41,835 nt of DNA, taken from Deltaproteobacteria bacterium. Lineage in GTDB: Bacteria > Desulfobacterota_D > UBA1144 > Nemesobacterales > Nemesobacteraceae. Below are positions 27,319 through 35,669 of this stretch, piece by piece (the first letter of the stretch is position 1; each line of letters opens with the position of its first letter). The notes below the pieces were generated by a model. It was given only the letters and a program-made list of their open reading frames with translations. It was not told where the DNA came from and ran no database searches. The DNA lies in the NCBI GenBank assembly GCA_029262295.1, contig JAJCZR010000015.1:1-41835 (forward strand). Direction: 5' to 3'. The position numbers and the translations under genes are program-made.

Positions 27319-28066
27319 AAATTGTTTTTAGACCTTTAAGTGTAAGATTTTCATCAATTTCCTTGATCCGAGAAGAATCTCCAAGAACTATTTTGGAAAG
27401 GCCACCGGTTGCAATCACATAGCAATCGCTTTTCATTTCCTCTTCAAGTTTAAACAAGAGGCCCTCCACCATTTCGGAATATCCATTCATAAGGCCCGAC
27501 TGAATACACTCTAATGTATTTTTTCCTATAAGATTTTTAGGCTTTTTTAGCTCCACCTCTGAAAGTTGAGAAGTACTATTAAAAAGTGCGCTGGCCGAGA
27601 TACTAATCCCGGGGAGGATTAACCCACCAAGAAAATTTCCATCTTTTGTTACACAATCAAAAGTGGTGGCAGTTCCTAGATCTACAATAATCACATCCGA
27701 CTTTACTCTTTTGAATCCTGCAACTGAGTTTGTAATTCTATCTGAGCCAACTTCCATGGGATTATCAACTTTTAATTTAATGTTTAGTTTTAAAGAGCTG
27801 TCTACAAATATTGGGAGAATATTAAAGTTGTCTTTAAAAACTTTTTCTAAAACTACATTTAGCTCAGGAACAACTGAGGAGATTATAATTCCTGTTTGTG
27901 AACCTATTTTTATTGATTTTTCTTTGAAATTTTTTTTAAAAAGAAGAAAACAATCTATTGCAGAAATTTTTTTATTAGTAGCAAATCTAAATGATGATAC
28001 TAAAACTTTATCTTCAAATACTCCGCAAGTGATATTTGAGTTTCCAATATCAAGGGTTAAAAGCAT
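27302..28066 (-). CDS. coaX: Type III pantothenate kinase
   Basis: A 254-residue ASKHA-fold kinase that starts coenzyme A synthesis and, unlike CoaA, is not inhibited by CoA. The phosphate-1 motif LDIGNSNI, the GSDRITNSVAGF motif, DLGTATTFDCV and GGLILPGI are all in place. It is 9 bases after the M29-like gene and overlaps the following unknown gene. A birA gene, often adjacent to coaX, is not present here. Confidence 0.94.
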   Translation of the reverse strand: MLLTLDIGNSNITCGVFEDKVLVSSFRFATNKKISAIDCFLLFKKNFKEKSIKIGSQTGIIISSVVPELNVVLEKVFKDNFNILPIFVDSSLKLNIKLKVDNPMEVGSDRITNSVAGFKRVKSDVIIVDLGTATTFDCVTKDGNFLGGLILPGISISASALFNSTSQLSEVELKKPKNLIGKNTLECIQSGLMNGYSEMVEGLLFKLEEEMKSDCYVIATGGLSKIVLGDSSRIKEIDENLTLKGLKTIYELNS

Positions 28067-28075
28067 AGAGTGATA

Positions 28076-29035
28076 TTAAATTAAAAGCTCGCCATTTTCC
28101 AATATCGTTTTGCCATCAACTTTTAGGGTAGGATTGAAAATCACACCATCAAGGTGGCTTGCCACCCTTACATTTCCGCCCATACTTTTATTATCCCCAA
28201 AGGCTATGTGTATAGTTTTAAGGGCTTTTTCATCCTCAAGAATATTTCCTACAACAAGGGCCTTATCGTTAGTGCCAATTCCAAGCTCGGCAAGGTTAAA
28301 AGCTGCTTTACCATGAGGGTCCAAAATTGATTTTAGCTGCTCTGCACCTTTTCCACCCGAAAGAATTGTAGCAAAACCAGCTTCCACTGTTATATCAATT
28401 ACTTCATCTTTTAAAATACCCACGCCCGACATAGAACCATCAAAAACAATCCTTCCATGGGCTCGATTTTCAAGTGGTGCGATATAACCTTCACCTGCTG
28501 GAAGATTACTAAAATCACCCTTACTATGATTTAAACCAGTATCAGCAAAACCTTCTCTGCCATCAATATAGAGTGTAAGGTAGGTGCCTTTATCAGTTTG
28601 TATTCTAACTTCTGTTCCTTCACTCAGTATCTTTGCAACTTTCTTACTTTTTTCTGCTATTTTTGTGTAATCAGCATTAAGTGCCCTAATCATTGTTTCT
28701 TTTGATATTCCAGGCAAGGTTGCAATTCTCACTCCGTGTTTACAAGCTTCCCTTCTTGAATCAGTATGGCTAAGTGACTTTGAGGTTGGGATTAGTATCA
28801 CATCAAAACTTTTCATAAATTCCCTAAGTTGCGAAGGAGGTTCTTCACCGTGAGAGTCTCTTGGAACGATCTCTGTAATTATCGCATCAACACCATTTTC
28901 TTTAGCTGCAGACCAGAGTGAAAAACCAATTTCCCTGCATGGTTCATCTGTCAGAACAAGAAGCTTTTCTTGTTTCTTTAAATTCATACAATCAAATAAA
29001 GCTATCCTTGCAGCTGAAAGCAGATCGGTATCCAT
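28076..29035 (-). CDS. M29-like aminopeptidase
   Basis: A 319-residue protein matching the C-terminal metal-binding half of thermophilic aminopeptidases (M29, AmpS/AmpT). The candidate ligands are Glu in NLPAGEGYIAP, Glu in LAELGIGTN, His in IHIAFGDN and the His-x-Asp of SHLDGV. The family is usually ~410 residues, so this is a short form, like the clade called leucyl-aminopeptidase-related proteins. GGGAG lies before the ATG. It appears to head the coaX unit. Aminopeptidase activity is likely but not certain. Confidence 0.8.
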   Translation of the reverse strand: MDTDLLSAARIALFDCMNLKKQEKLLVLTDEPCREIGFSLWSAAKENGVDAIITEIVPRDSHGEEPPSQLREFMKSFDVILIPTSKSLSHTDSRREACKHGVRIATLPGISKETMIRALNADYTKIAEKSKKVAKILSEGTEVRIQTDKGTYLTLYIDGREGFADTGLNHSKGDFSNLPAGEGYIAPLENRAHGRIVFDGSMSGVGILKDEVIDITVEAGFATILSGGKGAEQLKSILDPHGKAAFNLAELGIGTNDKALVVGNILEDEKALKTIHIAFGDNKSMGGNVRVASHLDGVIFNPTLKVDGKTILENGELLI

Positions 29036-29158
29036 AGGAATATCTCCCTTAAAAGTTTATTAGAAAATATGAATGGAATTTTAAAGTATGGCAATAAAGC
29101 AATACAGATTTAGTGCATTACTCTAGTGATTATTAAATTTAAAACGCTATTATTCTTT

Positions 29159-30325
29159 TTAGTTTAATAAAAAGTGTTCTAAATTTGAGTTTTCATCAAG
29201 TTTTTTAAGCTTTTTGAGCGCCCTTCTTTCAATTTGTCTAATTCGTTCCCTTGTAAGGCTATATTTCTTACCTATCTCTTCAAGGGTGAATTTACTTTCA
29301 TAACCAATACCAAATCTCATCTTTACAATGTTCTCTTCTTTTTCACTTAAACGTGATAACGCATCATGAAGACACTCAGTGAGATTAATATTTTCAATTA
29401 TAGAATCTGCAATCGGGCTTTCGTCAGGAATAATGTCTTTTAGTGAACCACTATTAGGATCATTGTTTCTTGTTGAATCAAGATAGATTAAATTTGATGT
29501 GGTAGCTTTAACAACCCTTTTTACTTTTTTCTCAGTTATTCCGAGTTCCTTTGCAATAAGCTCAGTTTTAGAGGTGTCTGATTCATCAAATGAATCATCA
29601 ATGGAAACAGCTGTTTTCTTAATTTTATTTGCTTGTTCAAGCACTCTTACTGGAATTCTGATCAACCTGGGCTGTTCAAAAAGGGATCTTGAAACGCCCT
29701 GAAGTATCCACCATGAAGCATAAGTGGAGAATCTGAAACCTTTTGTATGATCGAATTTTTCAACAGCTCTTATAAGCCCGATATTACCTTCCTGTATCAA
29801 ATCAGAGATTGGAAGCCCCTTTCCTGAATATTTTTTTGCAATACTTATAACAAGCCTTAGGTTTGAACTTACAAATTTATTTTTGAATTCATTTTCTTTT
29901 TTGATGTAATTATTTTTAAGCAGGATTAATTTTTTTATCTTGTTGTAACTTGAGAGTTCAGATTGTGAATAAACCCTTTTTGGATCTTTTATCTTACAAT
30001 CACCTGGGTTTGCACATGGGAAATGCTCTAATTTAAAATTAAGGTGTTGATCTTTAATCTTCTCACGTAGATTAAATATCTGTTTTTCAATTTTTTCAAC
30101 TCTTTTTTTATAAAGCTTAATCTTTATAGAATATATAACCTCTTGCTTCTTAGATAAAAGGTTTTCAAGACCCACGTCATGAAAATATTTATTTAATGAG
30201 CGGTAATCATCATCAAGTGAAAACCTTTTCGTTTTTTTCTCTTTATTACTTTCAACAGCTACTACGTTGCTTTGTGAATTTGAGTAACTATCTGTATAAT
30301 CCCTTGATATTGCTGTATTTCCCAT
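29159..30325 (-). CDS. Group 2 sigma-70 family RNA polymerase sigma factor with a Cys-bearing insert
   Basis: A 388-residue sigma factor. I start at the ATG at 30325 (AAGAGG 6 bases before it). In order: region 1.2 (about 37-65), a long basic helical insert (66-150), region 2 with [21 protein letters not shown] and the -10-binding [12 protein letters not shown] (to ~215), region 3 (225-275) and region 4 ending in the [23 protein letters not shown] (347-366). There is no region 1.1, so it is more likely a RpoS/RpoH-like alternative than the primary factor. The insert carries [10 protein letters not shown], with Cys104 and Cys110. It has no neighbouring anti-sigma gene. Confidence 0.85.
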   Translation of the reverse strand: MGNTAISRDYTDSYSNSQSNVVAVESNKEKKTKRFSLDDDYRSLNKYFHDVGLENLLSKKQEVIYSIKIKLYKKRVEKIEKQIFNLREKIKDQHLNFKLEHFPCANPGDCKIKDPKRVYSQSELSSYNKIKKLILLKNNYIKKENEFKNKFVSSNLRLVISIAKKYSGKGLPISDLIQEGNIGLIRAVEKFDHTKGFRFSTYASWWILQGVSRSLFEQPRLIRIPVRVLEQANKIKKTAVSIDDSFDESDTSKTELIAKELGITEKKVKRVVKATTSNLIYLDSTRNNDPNSGSLKDIIPDESPIADSIIENINLTECLHDALSRLSEKEENIVKMRFGIGYESKFTLEEIGKKYSLTRERIRQIERRALKKLKKLDENSNLEHFLLN

Positions 30326-30525
30326 TTTAAACCTCTTTGAGATAAAAACCAACCACACTGAATTTATCTGCTTTCTTTTTTGTTACTTGTATATTATTGC
30401 AACAAGCGTGCCATAATAAAGAACCAAATGTTTTGGTCTTGAAAACAGGCATGTTTAGTTTATCCAGAAAAGTATTCGACGATATTTGAAAAAATGTGCT
30501 ATTTTTTTCACACTAAAATAAGTAG

Positions 30526-30558
30526 ATAATTGCAATAAACCATTTGTTGTGCAATTAT
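30526..30558. promoter_or_regulatory. 9-bp inverted repeat upstream of the epimerase gene
   Basis: ATAATTGCA (30526-30534) and TGCAATTAT (30550-30558) are perfect complements with a 15-base spacer, 32 bases before the epimerase ATG. The centre-to-centre distance of 24 bases does not identify a regulator. It could be an operator over the promoter. The remainder of the 30326-30590 gap is AT-rich and shows no ORF. Confidence 0.4.
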
Positions 30559-30590
30559 ATTGTCCAAAATAATAATCTATAAGGTGAACT

Positions 30591-31508
30591 ATGAATATTA
30601 TTGTTACAGGCGGTGCAGGTTTTATAGGATCCTGGGTATCCCAGACATATTTAAACGAAGGTCATAATGTATTAATAATTGATAATCTTTATTCGGGAAT
30701 GAAAGAAAATATTCCTGAAGGTGCCGGGTTTATTGAATGTGATGTGAGAAGCAAAGATGATCTGGAAAAAGTGTTCAGCAGTTTTAAACCCCAGATTGTT
30801 AATCACCACGCCTCACAAATTAATGTAAGGGATTCTGTTGAAAGGCCACAATTTGATGCTGAGACTAACATAGTTGGCTCAATCAACATACTTGAACTAT
30901 CAATAGAATTTGATGTTGACAGGGTAATATTTTCTTCCACAGGCGGTGCAATATACGGAGAACCTGCCAGCATTCCAGTTGCAGAAAATAGCCCTCAGCT
31001 ACCACTCTCTCCATATGGCGTGTCAAAGCTTTCAGTCGAAAACTATATGAAGTATTACAACAAAATACATAATCTTGATTATGTAGTCCTCAGGTACTCG
31101 AATGTTTACGGCCAACGTCAAAACCCACATGGCGAAGCCGGGGTTGTTGCGATATTCTGCACGAATATACTTGCTCAAAAACCCTGCATAATATTTGGAA
31201 GCGGAGAGCAGACCAGGGATTATGTGCATGTGGAAGATGTTGCAAAGGCAAACCTTTTATCACTTGATGCAAATAGTGGCACTTACAATATTGGGACATC
31301 GGTTGAAACTTCTGTAAATGACATAGTAAACTCGTTAAAAAATATTACTGATAAAGATTTTGAAGTTGTAAGGGAGGATGAAAGGATAGGTGAAGTGCAA
31401 AGAATTAGTCTTGATAATAGCCTTGCCCAAAAAGAGCTTGGATGGACTCCCAAACACAACTTCGAGTCGGGATTAGAACTCACGTGGAATTGGTTTCAAA
31501 AAAAATAG
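30591..31508 (+). CDS. NAD-dependent sugar-nucleotide epimerase/dehydratase (GalE-like)
   Basis: A 305-residue extended short-chain dehydrogenase. The nucleotide motif is GGAGFIG (residues 7-13), the catalytic Tyr-Lys pair is in YGVSK, and the substrate-side RYSNVYGQRQNPHGEAG and RDYVHVEDVA segments are typical of UDP-glucose 4-epimerases and related enzymes that make outer-surface sugars. The exact sugar cannot be decided. AAGGTG lies before the ATG. It opens a plus-strand group with the two small genes that follow. Confidence 0.88.
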   Translation: MNIIVTGGAGFIGSWVSQTYLNEGHNVLIIDNLYSGMKENIPEGAGFIECDVRSKDDLEKVFSSFKPQIVNHHASQINVRDSVERPQFDAETNIVGSINILELSIEFDVDRVIFSSTGGAIYGEPASIPVAENSPQLPLSPYGVSKLSVENYMKYYNKIHNLDYVVLRYSNVYGQRQNPHGEAGVVAIFCTNILAQKPCIIFGSGEQTRDYVHVEDVAKANLLSLDANSGTYNIGTSVETSVNDIVNSLKNITDKDFEVVREDERIGEVQRISLDNSLAQKELGWTPKHNFESGLELTWNWFQKK

Positions 31509-31583
31509 CAAAATAAAAAGAATAACATTCGCTTTGAAAAAGATTAAATTATAGTTATTATTTGTTGATTCTGGAGGATTTGA

Positions 31584-31781
31584 ATGCAAAGTAAAGATTA
31601 CCTAAATGATTTAAGAGTTGTAAAAAGATATATCTCTGAAGGAAAACTCACAGAAAAAGATCATAAGAAATTCATTAAAGATCTTAAAGATGTTTCAGCA
31701 AAATCCGAAAAATTAATTATTGACGAGGAAGAGGAAATAATAGAAGAGGAAGATCCACAAGAGACAGACAAACATGAGTAA
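31584..31781 (+). CDS. Small acidic protein, 65 aa
   Basis: I do not recognise this protein. The first ~40 residues look like a helical hairpin rich in Lys and Asp (YLNDLRVVKRYISEGKLTEKDHKKFIKDL). The end is a Glu/Asp tail (DEEEEIIEEEDPQET). GGAGG lies 6 bases before the ATG. It overlaps the DUF4177-like gene by 8 bases (ATGAGTAA), so the pair is translated together. The charged pattern suggests a binding partner or scaffold. Confidence 0.65.
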   Translation: MQSKDYLNDLRVVKRYISEGKLTEKDHKKFIKDLKDVSAKSEKLIIDEEEEIIEEEDPQETDKHE

Positions 31782-31986
31782 ATGGGAATATAAAATAGTT
31801 GCAACAGATAAACTTTTAAAAAGACCAGTAGATCACGATATTGCAGTTTCAAGTGATGCTGTTAACAGCATCAGGGAAAATTCGAAAAACAGCCTTCAAG
31901 ACACTCTAAGCAAACTTGGAAATGACGGATGGGAATTTGTTACTTTACTCGGGGAGTTTGGGGTTTTTAAAAAAGAGGCAAATTAG
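31774..31986 (+). CDS. DUF4177-like small protein, 70 aa
   Basis: The protein starts MSKWEYKIVATDK and ends with LSKLGNDGWEFVTLLGEFGVFKKE. This is the arrangement of DUF4177 proteins: a W-E-Y-K first strand, then an L-G-x-x-GWE-x-V strand. The family's function is unknown. Its ATG lies inside the 3' end of the acidic-protein gene, and its stop is 3 bases from the convergent guaA stop. Confidence 0.7.
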   Translation: MSKWEYKIVATDKLLKRPVDHDIAVSSDAVNSIRENSKNSLQDTLSKLGNDGWEFVTLLGEFGVFKKEAN

Positions 31987-31989
31987 CGA

Positions 31990-33525
31990 TCACTCCCACT
32001 CTATAGTGCTTGGTGGTTTAGTAGAAATATCATAAACAACCCTGTTTATGCCTTTAACTTCATTTATTATTCTTACTGAAACTTTTTCGAGTATTTCATA
32101 TGGGATTTTAGACCAATTTGCAGTCATACCATCGGTGCTTGATACAGCCCTAAGGGCACATACATTTTCATAAGTCCTCTCATCACCCATAACACCCACA
32201 GTTTTCACAGGAAGAAAAACACAAAATGCCTGCCATATATCATCGTATATATTTTCCTTTTTGAGCTGCTCAATAAATATTGAGTCTGCATGTTTAAGAA
32301 TATTTATTCTTTCTTTTGTTATCTCGCCCATTATTCTTATCGCAAGCCCAGGGCCAGGAAAAGGATGTCTTCCCAACATTTCAGACGAAAGACCAAGCTC
32401 ATTTCCAACTTTTCTTACTTCATCTTTAAAAAGTTCTCTTAAAGGCTCAACTATCTTTAGATCCATTTTCTCGGGAAGCCCACCAACATTATGATGAGAC
32501 TTGATTGTGGCAGATGGCCCGCGCACACTCACACTTTCAATTATATCCGGATAAAGAGTGCCTTGGGCCAAAAATTCAACATCAGATATTTTTTTAGCTT
32601 CGTCTTCAAACACTCTAATAAACTGCTCACCTATTATTTTTCTTTTTCTCTCAGGGTCAGCCACTTCCTTCAACTTATCCAAAAATCTTTCACCGGCACT
32701 TATACAAACAAAGTTAAAACCAAAATCACGAAAAACATTTGTTACTTCTTCGGCTTCATTTAATCTCAGCATTCCTGTATCAACAAACACGCAGTATAGG
32801 TTCTGGCCAATAGCCTTGTTTAAAAGCGCTGCAGTAACTGAAGAATCCACTCCCCCAGATAAGGCACAAAGCACTTTTGAGCCTCCAACTTTTGCCCGTA
32901 TCTCATCGATAGTGCTTTCAATAAAAGACTTTGGTGTCCAATCACCACTCATGCCTGCGATTTTGAATAAAAAATTGGATATTAATTCTCCACCAAACTC
33001 TGTGTGAACAACTTCAGGATGAAACTGGGTTCCATAAATATTTTTGCTCTTGTTTTTAATAAATGCGTGAGGTGTATTATCAGTTTTAGCAATTGATATA
33101 TAATCAGCTGGAATATCAAGTACCCTGTCGCCATGCGACATCCAGACATTTGAACACTCGGGTATTGAATCAAAAAGAGGTTCTTCTTTTTTAACTATCT
33201 CAAGAGTTGCGGGCCCAAATTCCCTTTTTTGAGAGTGTTCAACTTTTCCTGAAAGCTGGTGGACCAGGGCTTGCATTCCATAACAAATACAAAGTATAGG
33301 AACATCAAGGGAAAGAATATCAAGATCAATTTTCGGAGAATCGGTATCCCAAACACTTGAAGGGCCGCCGGATAAGATTATGGCCGTCGGCAAATCGTTT
33401 TTTATTTCTTCAATAGGAGTATCAAAAGCTTTTATTTCGGAATAGACCCCGTTCTCTCTCACACGGCGTGCTATCAACTGAGTGTACTGAGATCCGAAAT
33501 CTAAGACTAATACCTTTTCACGCAT
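31990..33525 (-). CDS. guaA: GMP synthase (glutamine-hydrolysing)
   Basis: A 511-residue enzyme that aminates XMP to GMP. The N-terminal class I glutamine amidotransferase has Cys81 in CICYGMQ and the His/Glu pair in QFHPEVVHTE. The ATP-pyrophosphatase domain follows with LSGGVDSSV, and the C-terminal dimerisation domain ends in the family-typical PPSTIEWE. It lies 26 bases after guaB. No guanine riboswitch is visible. Confidence 0.97.
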   Translation of the reverse strand: MREKVLVLDFGSQYTQLIARRVRENGVYSEIKAFDTPIEEIKNDLPTAIILSGGPSSVWDTDSPKIDLDILSLDVPILCICYGMQALVHQLSGKVEHSQKREFGPATLEIVKKEEPLFDSIPECSNVWMSHGDRVLDIPADYISIAKTDNTPHAFIKNKSKNIYGTQFHPEVVHTEFGGELISNFLFKIAGMSGDWTPKSFIESTIDEIRAKVGGSKVLCALSGGVDSSVTAALLNKAIGQNLYCVFVDTGMLRLNEAEEVTNVFRDFGFNFVCISAGERFLDKLKEVADPERKRKIIGEQFIRVFEDEAKKISDVEFLAQGTLYPDIIESVSVRGPSATIKSHHNVGGLPEKMDLKIVEPLRELFKDEVRKVGNELGLSSEMLGRHPFPGPGLAIRIMGEITKERINILKHADSIFIEQLKKENIYDDIWQAFCVFLPVKTVGVMGDERTYENVCALRAVSSTDGMTANWSKIPYEILEKVSVRIINEVKGINRVVYDISTKPPSTIEWE

Positions 33526-33551
33526 TATTTATTTTGAAAGAAATCTGGAGT

Positions 33552-35018
33552 TTACTCAATTCTGTAGTTTGGAGATTCTTTAGTAATAATTACATCGTGC
33601 ACATGGCTTTCCCTAAGAGCAGCATTTGTTAATTTCACAAACTTGGCTTTTTTCTTTAACTCAGAAATACTGGCTGAACCTGTATAACCCATTCCTGCTT
33701 TGAGACCCCCAACCAGTTGATATATAATCGAGCCGATACCACCTCTGTAAGGAACTCTCCCTTCAATACCTTCCGGTACAAGCTTGGATTCAATCATCTC
33801 ATCCTGGCCATATCTGTCTTTACTACCTTTCTTCATTGCTTCGATCGAGCCCATTCCCCTGTAAACTTTGTAAGTTCTTCCCTGATAGAGTACGACTTCA
33901 CCCGGAGCTTCGTCAGTGCCTGCAAAAAGATTTCCAATCATTACAGAATCTGCACCGGCAGCAAGCGCTTTTGTAATATCACCAGAATATTTGATTCCAC
34001 CATCTGCAATCACTGGAACTTTATGTTTCTTTGCAACTTTATAAACTTTTTGAATAGCTGTGATTTGAGGCACACCTATTCCCGCAATAATCCTTGTAGT
34101 ACAGATTGAACCAGGGCCAACACCCACCTTTATTGAGTCTGCCCCGGCTTCAATTAAAGCTTCAGCAGCTTTATCCGTGGCAATATTCCCTGCAACAACT
34201 TCAATATTCTTATATTTACTTTTTATTGTGCCTACACTATCAATAACCCTTTTAGAATGTCCGTGGGCAGTATCAACCACAATTACATCACAGCCGGCAT
34301 CAACAAGGGCTTTTACTCTTTCATCCCTGTCATCACCCACTCCAACAGCTGCCCCAATAATAAGTCTTCCGAGTTTATCTTTAGAAGCGGAGGGAAACAT
34401 CTCAATCTTCTCAATATCCTTCATGGTTATAAGGCCGCGCAGTTTGAATTCACTGTCTACTACAGGAAGTTTTTCTATTTTGAATTTATGAAGAATGTCT
34501 TTAGCTTCATCAAGTGTTATGCCTTCTTTTACAGTCACCAGTTTTTCTTTAGGGGTCATCACCTGCTTTACTTTATGATGAAGGTTCTTTTCAAATCTTA
34601 GGTCCCTGTTTGTTATTATTCCAAAGAGGCTTCCATCCTTTTTAATCACAGGAAGTCCGGTAATTTTATACTTGACCATTATATCAAGAGCATCTTCTGC
34701 AATATTATCAGGGCTAACGGTCAAAGGATTAACGATCATTCCACTTTCATACTTTTTTACTTTATTAACTTCATTTGCCTGCTGTTCTATATTCATATTT
34801 TTATGAATAATTCCAATACCACCTTCCTGCGCAAGCGATATAGCAGTTCGGGCTTCTGTAACAGTGTCCATTGCTGCACTGACTAGAGGGATATTAATTT
34901 TTATACGTTTTGTAAGACGGGTTGAAACATCTACTTCATGAGGAAGTATTTCGGAATAATTTGGGAATAGTAATACATCATCAAAGGTAAGGGATTCTTC
35001 AAAAAAATCATCTGGCAT
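33552..35018 (-). CDS. guaB: Inosine-5'-monophosphate dehydrogenase
   Basis: A 488-residue enzyme that oxidises IMP to XMP, the committed step to guanine nucleotides. A TIM barrel is interrupted by two CBS domains (about 93-205). The catalytic Cys306 is in GPGSICTTR, and the mobile flap has the GRVPYRGG segment. AGGAT precedes the ATG. It is between the basic-tailed gene (6 bases upstream) and guaA. Confidence 0.97.
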   Translation of the reverse strand: MPDDFFEESLTFDDVLLFPNYSEILPHEVDVSTRLTKRIKINIPLVSAAMDTVTEARTAISLAQEGGIGIIHKNMNIEQQANEVNKVKKYESGMIVNPLTVSPDNIAEDALDIMVKYKITGLPVIKKDGSLFGIITNRDLRFEKNLHHKVKQVMTPKEKLVTVKEGITLDEAKDILHKFKIEKLPVVDSEFKLRGLITMKDIEKIEMFPSASKDKLGRLIIGAAVGVGDDRDERVKALVDAGCDVIVVDTAHGHSKRVIDSVGTIKSKYKNIEVVAGNIATDKAAEALIEAGADSIKVGVGPGSICTTRIIAGIGVPQITAIQKVYKVAKKHKVPVIADGGIKYSGDITKALAAGADSVMIGNLFAGTDEAPGEVVLYQGRTYKVYRGMGSIEAMKKGSKDRYGQDEMIESKLVPEGIEGRVPYRGGIGSIIYQLVGGLKAGMGYTGSASISELKKKAKFVKLTNAALRESHVHDVIITKESPNYRIE

Positions 35019-35024
35019 TTCATC

Positions 35025-35507
35025 CTACCCCTTTGCTTTTTTTGAAGTGGTCTTCTTGGAAGTTGCCGTTTTAGTTGCTTTCTTTTTTGGTGATGCTTTT
35101 TTTGGCGATGCTTTAGTTGCTTTAGTAGAAGAAGTGGATTTAGTAGCTTTTTGTGTTTTAGCAGCGCTTTTCTTTGTCGTTTTTCTTGTCTTTTTTGCTT
35201 TGGGCTTAGTCTCAGGTTCAGTTACTGCATTCGGATCTGAAAGAGTACGTTGAAATAACTCAAGTATCTTCTCCCTCATCTCTGGCATACTTACTCCAAG
35301 CTCCACTTCAATCTCCTGATCTTTATCTCCCAGATTTACAAATACTGGCATTACTCCAACAAATGTAGTATTGTCCACTTTTTCAAAGCCCAGGGCCCTT
35401 AATAATTTTTTAGGTAAAGATGGGAAATCTATAGTGGATACCTCAATACTTTCCTGCGGAAGTAAACCATCCTGACTAACACTGATTTTGATTTTAGTAG
35501 ATTTCAT
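35025..35507 (-). CDS. Protein with a novel N-terminal domain and a histone-H1-like basic tail
   Basis: A 160-residue protein. Residues 1-93 look folded and neutral to acidic (KIKISVSQDGLL, FVGVMPVFVNLG, EIEVELGVSMPEMREKILELF), with no motif I recognise. Residues 97-160 are almost only Lys, Ala, Thr and Ser, with repeated ASPKK/SPKKK units and PKAKK, as in H1-like and HupB-tail proteins that bind DNA. The N-terminal part is not HU. It is 6 bases before guaB, so it is co-expressed with purine genes. It could be a nucleoid protein or an RNA-binding regulator. Base composition matches its neighbours apart from the tail codons. Confidence 0.65.
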   Translation of the reverse strand: MKSTKIKISVSQDGLLPQESIEVSTIDFPSLPKKLLRALGFEKVDNTTFVGVMPVFVNLGDKDQEIEVELGVSMPEMREKILELFQRTLSDPNAVTEPETKPKAKKTRKTTKKSAAKTQKATKSTSSTKATKASPKKASPKKKATKTATSKKTTSKKAKG

Positions 35508-35592
35508 ATTTAGCTATCACCGCTTTAAACAATTATTTTTAATTATCAAATTTGGAACTCAACAAAATCAGCAGAAAAAAAGCTGAGAAGAG

Positions 35593-35604
35593 TGGAATAT
35601 TCCA
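35593..35604. promoter_or_regulatory. 12-bp perfect palindrome upstream of the guaBA unit
   Basis: TGGAATATTCCA is self-complementary and lies about 85 bases before the first gene of the guaB-guaA unit, in the AT-rich gap 35508-35669. A palindrome of this size can be an operator, but nothing ties it to a known regulator. Confidence 0.3.
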
Positions 35605-35669
35605 AATAAAATGAGGTTTAATTGTACTAAAATTATATTGAGAAAGCAATATATTCTTTAGATTTTTGT

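Noticed and set aside
32491-33007. Plus-strand ORFs inside guaA
   Set aside because: Antisense to a textbook GuaA frame, overlapping each other, rich in unlikely residue runs; shadows of guaA.
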